DNA of 64,000 bases from Symsagittifera roscoffensis (Eukaryota > Xenacoelomorpha > Acoela > Convolutidae), in the NCBI RefSeq assembly GCF_963678635.1, contig NC_087068.1, forward strand, positions 2,604,001-2,668,000. The letters are read 5' to 3'. Position 1 is the first letter of the stretch. Each line of letters opens with the position of its first letter. Below, piece by piece: positions 45,287 to 55,220 of the stretch. Below the pieces are notes generated by a model that had not been told where the DNA came from, did not search any database, and saw only the letters and a program-made list of their open reading frames with translations. The position numbers and the translations under genes are program-made.

Positions 45287-48200
45287 ATGAGTTTAGACAA
45301 GTCAAGGATACCAAAACGAGGTAATAGCTCTAGGAAATTCATACCTGAAAAGCAAAGAAAAACGATGACCGATCCTTTTGTGGATTGGATCAAGCGAACC
45401 CGGTCCGATAAAAAGGGGACGGTTTCAGGCAGAATGGTTGAAACGAGAAGTCAGAAGACCTCAGAAGAGCGAAGAGAACTATTAGAAGTGGAGGTCAATA
45501 CGGACCATACCATGAACGACAACCAGGGAGTAAATGGACTGGAAGGGAGAGGCAGAAGGCTGGCGAGTGAATCTACTCCGGTAGAACAAGGCCATGATTT
45601 TGCCACTTCCACCGGGACGTTGGATCGAGAGGAGATGTCGGAACTGTCCGACATCTCAACTGAAGTAACGGCGACTAGAAGATCTCCGACAGACAACACT
45701 ATGATGGCAGGCGGAACGGGGAAACAAACAACGTCATCATCATTCTCAGAAAGAATGAAGAACACCTTCGGAAACATCTTTCCATTCAGCATGGGAGGAG
45801 GAGCAGGAAATGACGGTGAATCCCAGGAGGAAGAGGATGAAGAGGAGCAAGGGGACTTTGGATCTCAAGTCAGTCTCAATAGTTCGATCCAGGAGAGTGA
45901 GGCACACGTCGGAAGAGAGACTGGAACCATGGATAAATTTGGTGTAGTGACAACGATAAGCAAAGAGGCAAACACACCGGGCCAGTCGAAGGACTTCGCG
46001 ATTAGGACAAGTTCGGAGCCACAACCTGAAGAGAGTAGAACCAGAGGGCTTGGCAACGCGTTAGCGGATCCTGAAATAGATAATGAAAAGACGTCAAGAC
46101 AGAGAGTCAAGGCCCGGATCTCGACCAGCACGAAGCTACCTGGGACCGACAGAGTTACACCACCACTAGTGACGCCACTCATGGATAACGGGGCAGCACT
46201 AGAGGAAGCCTTAAACAACATAGTGGGCAGTTTAGGAGAACAAAATGAACAGATGTCGATAAGGATGAGTGAACTGGAAAGAGCAGTTCACATTGAAAGA
46301 GAAAGTCTGCGGGAAGAAATAAACCGCAACAGACAAGAAGTTGGCAGAAGCGAAAAACGCTTGAAAGAAAGAACGGACGAACATATGACGAGGAACTTGT
46401 CACGAATGACAAGAGAGGCGGAACAGAGGGAGTTACGCTTAAGAGCCGACATGGAAAAGTTAAGAATTCAGCAAGAGCAGTCTCTTGGGTCTCTTGACAC
46501 AAAGATAGATGCGATGATGGAGAGGCGAACGCAGGCTATCATGGATAGGTTGGACGGGCTACTAAGCAGCAAGAGTGGACCAAAAGAAGGAGAGCCGAAC
46601 TCGGGAGGTCCCAGCAGGGAACCGAGGGTGAACTTCAATGAACATCAAAGGAGGAAGACAAATGGATCCACTAGAGGCAGGGGCAGTTCATCAGGCTATG
46701 CCACAAGGGGTAATACAGCATGGGGCCCGAACAGTAGAGCAAGTTCAACGGGGAACAGACAAACCTCGAACGAACGACCAACGCAAAGCACACATGCGAC
46801 TGGGAGAAGCGATTCTGGCAACATGGGGCATACAAGCCCGAGGAGGAGTCACATGGGCCAAGCGGGAAACGCTCATGGTGATTCGGATTGTAGGGATGCA
46901 CCGCACACAGAGCCTTCGACAAGGTGTGAGGACACTCAGGCGGGACACTCAAGGGATGCTACGGCAATGGCCACAGCATTTGAACCCCTGAACAGGTCTT
47001 TGGAGACATTCCTGACGCGGTTATCTGGAACCAATGAACGCAGTGAAAAGTCCAGAAGAGTCTTTAAGAAACCAAGATGCTACAAAGACGAATCTGATGG
47101 CTGTATTGATACCTGGATAGAGGTAATGAAGCTGCATTTCGAGGAAGAAGACTTGTCTGAGAGACAGGAATGCAGCGCGCTCACCAGCAACTTAGAAGGG
47201 ACAGCCCTGAACTGTGTCATGGCCAAGAAACAGTATCAACGTGACACTGCTGAGAAAATCTTCGAAATCTTATTAAACCGTTTCGGATCAGGGGTGCAGG
47301 GGCACCAGGCGATGATGCGCTTCGAGAAACGGAGGCAGCGGGAAGATGAAACTATAGACAAGTTTCTCGATGATTTGGAAATGCTGAGAAGACGCAGCCA
47401 ACCGGATGAGTCAAATCGAAGGATGAACCTGGCCGTAGCCTCAAAATTCATCGATGGTGTGAAAAACGATGAACTTCGTACGATGCTAGCAACGCATTAC
47501 ACACCACTATCAACTAATGCGCCAACACCGGAGGAGTTGAGACTCAAATCGAAAGAGTATCTATTGCTGAAACCTCCTTCGAGATCTGGATATTACAAGA
47601 ACAATTATGGCAATTTTAACAACGGACCAGCGAACCAAGGGAACAATTGGTACAAACCGAGGGACGATATGGACAAGAGACGCTCTTGTGCTAATTGTAG
47701 TTCAACAGACATTCATGTGTCAGCATGCCCAGCTTATAAACAAGGCATGAAAGCAATAGGCTTTAGCCTCGAGGACGAAGACGCGTCAGAGTTGGAACAT
47801 GAGGATTTCATGAGAGGAGTAATTGCGAAATTCGGCCCGAGGTGTTTCTTTTGCAACTTGGAAGGTCATTTTAAATCAGACTGTCCACAATTCTGGGATG
47901 CAGTGGCAGACATCAAGCATCCAAGGCATGAAGAAGCTTTATCAGGAGTGAAAGCAAGCAAGGCTCGACTTTTAAACGAAGCAGAGGCACGCAGGAAGGA
48001 CAAACCTCAAGAGCTGGCGGCAAAGAAAATGCAAGCGGTAACAGGAGAAGCATGTGAACCGGAACCAGCAACTGCGGCCGATGACTTCAAGATCGATTAC
48101 AAGGCAGCCGCAAAGGATGCTCTAAATAGAGTACAACAGGAACTGGTGACGAAAGAGATCGAACAAAAAGTGAAACTTGAACTGGAAAATGAAAAGCTTC

Positions 48201-51200
48201 AGGAGCAACTGAATACCTTCGAAGCAACGGAGTTCGAGGAGACGAAAACACCAAGCAGTATAGATATGAAACTTAAAGTGATCTCCGGTAAGAGGTTCGG
48301 CATGGCGCCGCAAGGAAAGAAGATACAGTCGATAATCTCAGTGGCTGGACACCAGGTAATAAGAAATCTGAGTGAACCATCAGAATTCACTTTAATGCAT
48401 TTGGACACATATGCAGATTATCTGAGGCAGGTGGAGCCACGCACTGAGTCGAGAGCTGTGCGAGCACTACTAACGACGGGTGGCCCTCGCATGAAGAAAC
48501 TTCATGGACGCTACTTGGAGGTCTATGGGCCGTATCAAATAATGCTGAACGTGGATGGAATCAGCATCTACACCAGGACTTACATAACAACAGATGATGA
48601 CCAAATGGGGCAGATCTATTTGGGTGAAGAGGAACTCAAAGTCCGCAGGATAGGCCATGACGCCATGATGGAACAAGACGCGGTACATATTGGATATGAA
48701 GCAGATGTGACAGCACACCTGCTTGACACCAACGGAACAAAAATCGGAGTCACAGGGCTTCTGGACACAGGCGCGGTGGTGAGTGTGATGCCGATAAAAA
48801 CCTGGGAGAGAATGGGCTTCACGCGGGAAGATCTGATTCCTACGAATCTCCGACTAGCCGCTGCAAATCGAGGAGCTATCTACGTAGCCGGAAGAACACC
48901 GGTGACGGTCCTTCACATGGGAGGACGGAACCTCTGGATGAGCTTCCTGGTGGTAGAGAATCTGGACGACGCCGACCAATTCATCTTGGGCAGAGATTTT
49001 GTCAGGAACTTTGACGTGATGATTGACTTAAACAACGGTCTAATACGGATTAGAAACCCGGACCGAAAGTATGTTAAGAGACCAATTAATAGGATAATAA
49101 CAGATGAAAATAAGGTACCAGTTTTTTTGGATAGAAAAGTAAAGTTACAACCAGGACAAGCTGTAGTAGCAATTTTTAGAATGAGAAATTTAAATTCGTT
49201 AAGTGATAGCAAACAGGTTTGCTTAGTACCGAATCCAAATAGTCAGAGTTCGGTGATTTTAGGCCGGAGCTTCTCGGTAACGCGAAACGGACTGTGTGTC
49301 AGTGTGTTGTTGAACACACTGGACACCACGGTTTCAATCCAGCGTGGAAAGAAGCTTGGTTACGCATTGCCGATGAGGACCGACTATGAAGAGACACAAA
49401 ACTTGAAGAAATATAGTGTGAAAGACTGTCCTTATCATGCCAATAAAGATAAAATTTTAAAGAGGATTGATGAATTAAAATCTATTCGTAAATTGTTTTC
49501 AATGAAATCCGAAACGGACGACGGCTTATCAAGCTGCTCGAATTTTCCGGAACGCCCCTCGTCATATGAACTAGATTCTGACAAACCGGTTTTGCCAGAA
49601 ATAGAACATTTAAAAGGAAAAATAGGTGAGGGAGATTTTGAAAAATTGCGGGACCTCCTAGATCGGAACGCCGAAGTATTTTCAAAACATAAGGCGCACA
49701 TCGGTTGCTGTAATTTCGTCGAACACGAAATCGAACTAGAAGAGGGCGCCGTTCCCCATAGGGAAGGCGCAAGGCGAATGACGCCACATAAATCGGAAGC
49801 GTGCCGAGCGGAAATAGAAATGTTGCTTGAATACGACATGATAGAACCCTCGAAATCACCATGGGCTTGCGGAGTAGTAATGGCGAAAAAGAAAGGGGGG
49901 CAGCTTAGATTTTGTTGCGACTTTCGTTACTTGAATGCGGTAACGATTAAAGATGCGTACCCGATACCGCGAATAGACGAGAGCCTATCCAAACTTGGTG
50001 ATGCAAAGTTCTTCACCACATTGGACTTGGGTTCTGCCTTCTGGCAGGTTCCTCTGCGAAAGAAGGACAGGGAGAAAACCGGATTCGCGTGCGAATTGGG
50101 GTTGTACCAGTGGAAGAGGATGCCCTTCGGCTTGTGTAATGCAACAGCAACTTTTCAAAGGCTGATGGCTCAGGCTTTGACAGGAGTGACCAAAAAGTAC
50201 GGGAATCTCTTGATGTGCTACGTGGATGACGTAGTCATAGCGACACCGACCCTAGAGGATCACATTGACCGGCTCGATGAGGTCTTCGGATGTATGAAAA
50301 GAGCAGGCTTGAAATGCAAACCATCGAAATGTGAAATCCTTAGGGATTCGATCAAGTACCTGGGAAGAATGGTGGACCGGCATGGTGTGAGGCCAGATCC
50401 AGAAGCAGTAGAGGCTGTGCTGACATGGAAAGCTCCTAGAACGGACACACAGCTCATGAGCTTCCTAGGGTTTGCCAATTACTACCGAGAATTCATAAAA
50501 GGATACGCGGACAAGGTGTACCCGATGCAGAAGCTGATGCGCAACAAAGGGAAAAAGTTCGAATGGAACGATGAGGCACAAGTTGCTTTCGAGAACATAA
50601 AGCGGGAACTGTGCGAAGCGCCAGTGCTGGGCATGCCTACAGAAAAGGGCATGTATGTTCTTGACACAGACGCATCGGTGGTGGCCATCTCAGGAATATT
50701 GCATCAAGAGCAAGAATGGAACGGAAGAACAGTCCTCCGTCCCATTGCATACGGCAGCAAGGTCTTGAGTGACACAGAGATGAAATATGGCGCACCGAAA
50801 GCAGAAATGTTTGCAGTAGTCACCTTCGTGGAAAAGTACCGTGCATACTTGGGGAGCGCTCCCTTCAAGTTGCGCGTGGACAACAGAGCGTTATCCTGGT
50901 TGAAGACCTACTCGATGGATCAGAGTTATATTGGTAGATGGATAGTCAGATTGGATGGCTACCATATGATAATCGAACATAGGATGCGTGATAAACATCA
51001 GAATGCTGACAGTCTCAGCAAGAAAACTGAGTTCTATGAAAGATTGGAGCAGAAGCAGGCCAATCAGGCGGAAGTAAAGGAGGGATTCTCGTTTCTGGAC
51101 AAAGAAACTTATGAAGCGCTTCCCTTAACGAGATGGTTGGATAAGTCTGGACATCCAATTCCAGGGCATCCTGAGTTACCTGTAGAGAAAGCAGCTGAGA

Positions 51201-54200
51201 TAAAGATCCTGTCCAAGGAGGATCCAGTCCCCTTAGATTTGTTGCTGCGCTCGAACCTGGTCCAGCAAGAACTCTCTCGCATGAATATAAACAGCCTCTC
51301 ATTATTGGATAAAACGGTGCAAGTCACACCACAAGTAATGCGGATGCTGGGTGGATTGTTGGAAAGAGAAGTGACCAGAGATGACCCCGAGTGGACAGCA
51401 GCAGTGGCATCGCTAACAGTCAGTGAGAAAGTGAAGATCATGCCGTCCAGACAACAGCACGAGGAGAACAAGAGGGATTGTAGGACAATAGTTCAGCAAC
51501 TAGTATCCTCAATACCCCAAGAGATTTTAACCAGTACTTCCTACGCACAGAAAGGACGGGAGAGCGGCAAGCAAAAGAAAACTGTCACCTTTGTAGACCG
51601 GGATAAAGAGGGTGGAGTTGTAAAACAAAATCTGCTGCAAGACTATTTGTCCGGGGAGAAGGATAAGGAGAAAAACCAGCGATCACAAGATCAACACCCG
51701 AGACAAGGAAATTTGTCCGGGGAGTCCGAGATAGACGAGAAAATTCCTGATGAGAAACAGGACCTAGAGAACAAAGTTTTGTCCGGGGAGTTCAGATGGA
51801 TGCGAAGGAAATACGGACATGATCTGGAGGAGCGTGCAGTCTCCAGCACAACACCTTCGACGGATGATAAGTCAGAAAGCTCGAGAATGAACACCTATTC
51901 AGACAGGGATTCGACCTCGGGATCAGAACTGTCAGAACTGGCGATACACACGCTACTAGTGGAAACTCGGGCGAGAAACCTGGACAGAGAGGTGTACCAG
52001 GATCCTGACAGTGATCGCTACCTAATACCAAGCGAAAGAGTCTTTGACAACGCAGCGGATGACTTAGAAACGATAGCGGTATCGAAACGTTCGATAAGCC
52101 TGTTGCCGCAGAAAGAGGTAGTCAGGACTGACCTTCAGCCGTTTCAACAAGAAACACAACCGTTGGCGAAGATTTGGTGCGTTAAGATGGAAGAAGACAC
52201 ACATCAGCCCAACGAGCTGAACAGTCAGATGAGAGTCATGAAGACGTACTTGAAGGCGAGATACAGACTCTCGGACCTTCTAAGGGCGCAGAGAAATGAT
52301 CGCATGACAAGCAACCTGAAAAGGTGGATAGAAAACGGTGCACCTGACAAAGGTGACCTGGAAGAAGACAGCTATAGGATCCTGAGACAATACTTCATGC
52401 AGAAGGAGGGGAGATTATATCTGAACAAGGACGGGATCGTGGCTTGCAGGAGAAGAGAAGAAGACAAGGTCTTATACAAATATAACGCGATAGTGTTGCC
52501 GCAACTCTATCAGACAGAACTATTATTCAGGTCGCATGATCAGATGGGCCATCAAGGGATCGACAAAGTGTATCAAAGGATCCTGAAGCGCTTTGAGTGG
52601 CCTGGGATGAAAAAGGCATGCGAGAAATGGGTGACAGCATGTCTGTCATGCCAACAGGTCAAGGATCCTAGGAAGTTGCGATTTCCTTTACAATCAATTG
52701 AGTCGTCTGAATTCAACGAGGTGGTGCAGATAGATCACCAGAAGATATGCATGACAGACAGCGGTTACAACCAAGTCTTGGTCATGATAGATCACTTCAC
52801 GAAGTATGCAGAGGCCGTGCCCTGCATAACTGCCTCAGCGGAAGAGACATGCGACCACCTGATCAATACGTGGATAGCAAGACACGGATGTCCAATGACG
52901 TTTCAATCGGACAATGGAACGGCTTTCGTAGGCGAGCTTACGAAAGAGCTTATGAGACGGTCACAGGTCGCTCAGGCTCACTCCACGACATACCACCCTC
53001 AGACGAATGGCTTAGTGGAAAGACAGAATAGGACGTTAGTATCGATGCTGAGAGTATACTGTTCCAGGTATATGACCGATTGGGACAGATACCTTCCACA
53101 GGTGATGGGAGCTTATAATAGCACGCAACACTCCACCACTGGAGTCAGTCCACACATGATGCTGACGGGACACGAGAAATCTGTACCCTTGACATTCTTC
53201 TACCCAGAGTATGAGGGAAAGAAAACATCCCCACAGGTCTACGTAAGGGATGTGATCAGACGCCAACAGGAGTTGAACGACTTGTGTAGACGAAACACTC
53301 AGCAGGCACAGGCAAGGCAGAGGAAAAGATTCGACAAGAAAGCAGCTGGTGCAAAGGCTTACTCGGTGGGAGACTACGTATGGGTATTTCAGAACGTTAT
53401 ACCACCGAAAGGGACAAAAAAGCTTCTGAAGAAGTGGAGGGGACCCTTCATGATTACAGAGGTGCACCAAGAGGGACGCTTTTATAGACTGAGTACTGGC
53501 CGAGCCGCCCACTACGAGAACATCAAGCCACACAATCCATCGACAGAAGACTGGTGTATACCTGCAGACATGGAAGAAGGGGATTATCTAATGATGGATC
53601 CTGCTTGTGAGGTCAATGAAAAAGGCACCAGGGAGAAGAACGATGGAAACGAAGTCGTAGAGGAAGGTACGGATACACCATTGGACCTGGATCCAAACGA
53701 ACAGATCGAAGCGGACGATGAAACCTTGCCCTACGCAGAGGAAGATTGGCAGGATTCCGAACAGACAGAGGTTCCCAAGAACATGGAACCAGATCTTCCG
53801 TTCACGATGCAGACTCGTCAGAAAGACGGGACGAGACTAAGAAAGAAATACAATCCTTACGGTGACGACTTTGTAGTGGATAGGATAGATCTAAAGAAAA
53901 TAGTGGAGGAAGTAGTGGGTTTAGAAGAAATAACAGTGTCACAGGACATTGACATAGTCGATGATCACAACGACGAGTGGGTTGACGACTGGTCGAAACC
54001 CGAGGTGGAGTTCGACGATGAGCAACAGCAGTCAAATGAACAAGACCTGACGAACCTGCGCGTCTTAGAGTGGCTGAACGAAATGACATCAGACCCTGAA
54101 AAGACCAGCGTTACGATTCAAGACGTAGATCGCGAAAGCGCGAAATACATTAAGACCGAACGAGATGATCCTTCCTGGGCTGCCCAGGAAGGACAACTTC

Positions 54201-54889
54201 TCATTCCAGTTTCTAATCTTGACTTAATACCCGGTATGCGATCGACGGGGACGCCGATGGATATTTTTGTCCGGGGAGTGGGGGTAGGACTTACCCACAC
54301 TGAAAACTTGATAATAAAAAAATTGAGAATAGCAAGAGAAACAGGAAACTTAGAAGCAGAAACAGGTGAAGAACCTAAGAAACCTGACATAGGCAGGGTA
54401 GTTGAGTCATATTTTAATTTACCAAATGAATATTCTAGTAACATAATACTAACAGACAGTGATTTCATACTCACAAACAGAACATGTGCGGTAGCTATCA
54501 CCGCAGACATGAGTTTTAGGACGGCGCTAGCGGCAGATTTTAAGAGGGAATATAAAAACGTGGAATTCCTTTGGAAGCAAAGACCAGGGATAGGGGGCGT
54601 AGCAGCCTTACCCCCGGCGGTGTCGCAGATACCGGGAAAGTACTTATGCTTCTTGGTAACGAGGGCGACAGAGAAGCAGCACGTGGACCCAGAAAATCTA
54701 GTCTTGTCTTTGACGAGGCTGAGGGACTTCCTTGTGGAAATGGACGTGAAGGAGCTTTCGCTTCCAGTGCACGATCCAAATAGAGGAAGACTGCATCCTC
54801 GGGAATTGTACGCGCTTGTACACGTGATATTCTCTGATACGAACATACAAGTATATCTACATAAGAAATATTACTTAAGTATAGGCTGA
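45287..54889 (+). CDS. Element B Gag-Pol polyprotein, 3200 residues, single open frame
   Basis: The ATG at 45287 starts one uninterrupted frame. In order it has a low-complexity acidic/basic region, a coiled coil (about 300-410) and capsid-like region (about 560-770), then two CCHC knuckles (near 800 and 852). Protease DTGA is near 1159. RT has TTLDLGSAFWQVPL and YVDD near 1645; RNase H has LDTDASVVAISG near 1790. A linker with three LSGE repeats follows. Integrase has HHCC (H2416 to C2452-type) and DDE residues near 2482, 2541 and 2577. A 450-residue acidic tail leads to a macro-like domain (about 3049-3195). PR-RT-RH-IN order defines Ty3/gypsy. Having Gag and Pol in one frame is unusual. 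It appears intact, so it may supply proteins in trans to element A. Confidence 0.92.
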   Translation: MSLDKSRIPKRGNSSRKFIPEKQRKTMTDPFVDWIKRTRSDKKGTVSGRMVETRSQKTSEERRELLEVEVNTDHTMNDNQGVNGLEGRGRRLASESTPVEQGHDFATSTGTLDREEMSELSDISTEVTATRRSPTDNTMMAGGTGKQTTSSSFSERMKNTFGNIFPFSMGGGAGNDGESQEEEDEEEQGDFGSQVSLNSSIQESEAHVGRETGTMDKFGVVTTISKEANTPGQSKDFAIRTSSEPQPEESRTRGLGNALADPEIDNEKTSRQRVKARISTSTKLPGTDRVTPPLVTPLMDNGAALEEALNNIVGSLGEQNEQMSIRMSELERAVHIERESLREEINRNRQEVGRSEKRLKERTDEHMTRNLSRMTREAEQRELRLRADMEKLRIQQEQSLGSLDTKIDAMMERRTQAIMDRLDGLLSSKSGPKEGEPNSGGPSREPRVNFNEHQRRKTNGSTRGRGSSSGYATRGNTAWGPNSRASSTGNRQTSNERPTQSTHATGRSDSGNMGHTSPRRSHMGQAGNAHGDSDCRDAPHTEPSTRCEDTQAGHSRDATAMATAFEPLNRSLETFLTRLSGTNERSEKSRRVFKKPRCYKDESDGCIDTWIEVMKLHFEEEDLSERQECSALTSNLEGTALNCVMAKKQYQRDTAEKIFEILLNRFGSGVQGHQAMMRFEKRRQREDETIDKFLDDLEMLRRRSQPDESNRRMNLAVASKFIDGVKNDELRTMLATHYTPLSTNAPTPEELRLKSKEYLLLKPPSRSGYYKNNYGNFNNGPANQGNNWYKPRDDMDKRRSCANCSSTDIHVSACPAYKQGMKAIGFSLEDEDASELEHEDFMRGVIAKFGPRCFFCNLEGHFKSDCPQFWDAVADIKHPRHEEALSGVKASKARLLNEAEARRKDKPQELAAKKMQAVTGEACEPEPATAADDFKIDYKAAAKDALNRVQQELVTKEIEQKVKLELENEKLQEQLNTFEATEFEETKTPSSIDMKLKVISGKRFGMAPQGKKIQSIISVAGHQVIRNLSEPSEFTLMHLDTYADYLRQVEPRTESRAVRALLTTGGPRMKKLHGRYLEVYGPYQIMLNVDGISIYTRTYITTDDDQMGQIYLGEEELKVRRIGHDAMMEQDAVHIGYEADVTAHLLDTNGTKIGVTGLLDTGAVVSVMPIKTWERMGFTREDLIPTNLRLAAANRGAIYVAGRTPVTVLHMGGRNLWMSFLVVENLDDADQFILGRDFVRNFDVMIDLNNGLIRIRNPDRKYVKRPINRIITDENKVPVFLDRKVKLQPGQAVVAIFRMRNLNSLSDSKQVCLVPNPNSQSSVILGRSFSVTRNGLCVSVLLNTLDTTVSIQRGKKLGYALPMRTDYEETQNLKKYSVKDCPYHANKDKILKRIDELKSIRKLFSMKSETDDGLSSCSNFPERPSSYELDSDKPVLPEIEHLKGKIGEGDFEKLRDLLDRNAEVFSKHKAHIGCCNFVEHEIELEEGAVPHREGARRMTPHKSEACRAEIEMLLEYDMIEPSKSPWACGVVMAKKKGGQLRFCCDFRYLNAVTIKDAYPIPRIDESLSKLGDAKFFTTLDLGSAFWQVPLRKKDREKTGFACELGLYQWKRMPFGLCNATATFQRLMAQALTGVTKKYGNLLMCYVDDVVIATPTLEDHIDRLDEVFGCMKRAGLKCKPSKCEILRDSIKYLGRMVDRHGVRPDPEAVEAVLTWKAPRTDTQLMSFLGFANYYREFIKGYADKVYPMQKLMRNKGKKFEWNDEAQVAFENIKRELCEAPVLGMPTEKGMYVLDTDASVVAISGILHQEQEWNGRTVLRPIAYGSKVLSDTEMKYGAPKAEMFAVVTFVEKYRAYLGSAPFKLRVDNRALSWLKTYSMDQSYIGRWIVRLDGYHMIIEHRMRDKHQNADSLSKKTEFYERLEQKQANQAEVKEGFSFLDKETYEALPLTRWLDKSGHPIPGHPELPVEKAAEIKILSKEDPVPLDLLLRSNLVQQELSRMNINSLSLLDKTVQVTPQVMRMLGGLLEREVTRDDPEWTAAVASLTVSEKVKIMPSRQQHEENKRDCRTIVQQLVSSIPQEILTSTSYAQKGRESGKQKKTVTFVDRDKEGGVVKQNLLQDYLSGEKDKEKNQRSQDQHPRQGNLSGESEIDEKIPDEKQDLENKVLSGEFRWMRRKYGHDLEERAVSSTTPSTDDKSESSRMNTYSDRDSTSGSELSELAIHTLLVETRARNLDREVYQDPDSDRYLIPSERVFDNAADDLETIAVSKRSISLLPQKEVVRTDLQPFQQETQPLAKIWCVKMEEDTHQPNELNSQMRVMKTYLKARYRLSDLLRAQRNDRMTSNLKRWIENGAPDKGDLEEDSYRILRQYFMQKEGRLYLNKDGIVACRRREEDKVLYKYNAIVLPQLYQTELLFRSHDQMGHQGIDKVYQRILKRFEWPGMKKACEKWVTACLSCQQVKDPRKLRFPLQSIESSEFNEVVQIDHQKICMTDSGYNQVLVMIDHFTKYAEAVPCITASAEETCDHLINTWIARHGCPMTFQSDNGTAFVGELTKELMRRSQVAQAHSTTYHPQTNGLVERQNRTLVSMLRVYCSRYMTDWDRYLPQVMGAYNSTQHSTTGVSPHMMLTGHEKSVPLTFFYPEYEGKKTSPQVYVRDVIRRQQELNDLCRRNTQQAQARQRKRFDKKAAGAKAYSVGDYVWVFQNVIPPKGTKKLLKKWRGPFMITEVHQEGRFYRLSTGRAAHYENIKPHNPSTEDWCIPADMEEGDYLMMDPACEVNEKGTREKNDGNEVVEEGTDTPLDLDPNEQIEADDETLPYAEEDWQDSEQTEVPKNMEPDLPFTMQTRQKDGTRLRKKYNPYGDDFVVDRIDLKKIVEEVVGLEEITVSQDIDIVDDHNDEWVDDWSKPEVEFDDEQQQSNEQDLTNLRVLEWLNEMTSDPEKTSVTIQDVDRESAKYIKTERDDPSWAAQEGQLLIPVSNLDLIPGMRSTGTPMDIFVRGVGVGLTHTENLIIKKLRIARETGNLEAETGEEPKKPDIGRVVESYFNLPNEYSSNIILTDSDFILTNRTCAVAITADMSFRTALAADFKREYKNVEFLWKQRPGIGGVAALPPAVSQIPGKYLCFLVTRATEKQHVDPENLVLSLTRLRDFLVEMDVKELSLPVHDPNRGRLHPRELYALVHVIFSDTNIQVYLHKKYYLSIG
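54264..54284 (+). promoter_or_regulatory. Internal copy of the LTR-proximal motif (B)
   Basis: It is the same 21-bp word as at 29963-29983. The surrounding 60 bp differ between A and B at only three sites, although flanking codons have many synonymous changes. Confidence 0.5.
54434..54886 (+). other. Macro-domain-like region at the end of element B Pol
   Basis: It has strand-helix order and key segments like TARG1/OARD1-type macro domains: SDFILTNRTCAVAITAD, TALAADFKREYKNV, GGVAALPP, KYLCFLVT, ENLVLSLTRLRDFLVE, ELSLPV and VIFSDTNIQVYLH. The lysine after FLVT is arginine here (lysine in element A). The usual GCGLD aspartate loop is replaced by DPNRGRLH. It may bind rather than hydrolyse ADP-ribose. 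This is recognised by eye only. Confidence 0.65.
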
Positions 54890-55220
54890 GTGATGTGCGA
54901 GAGGGTGTTAGGCCAAAGACTAAGTTGTGTGTAATATGTGAGAGGTGCGTTATGTTATGTTATGTGTTAGGTTATTAAGATCATGGGTAAGTGGGGGTTA
55001 GTGACCATGAACAACTAAATGACGATCTTGGGAATAGATCCAAAGTTTGGACTGTCCAATCTTAGGTCGAATTCCAAAATTTTAGAAACCAATTGATTTT
55101 AATAAATTTTAGGATAAATATCTTTTTATCTGAACTGTCTTTAAGCAAATTTTAACGATATATATTAAGGTGAACCTGGCGGAAAATGCCGGAGAAAAGA
55201 CAGCTGAGTTCGTGAACAGA
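54890..55220 (+). other. Spacer before truncated ORF2 of element B
   Basis: It is T-rich with TTATGTTATG words as in element A. A possible acceptor, TATCTGAACTGTCTTTAAG, ends at about 55145. Homology to ORF2 of A begins at about 55155, so the deletion junction lies here. A 9-codon upstream frame (55186-55215) precedes the first in-frame ATG. Confidence 0.5.
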
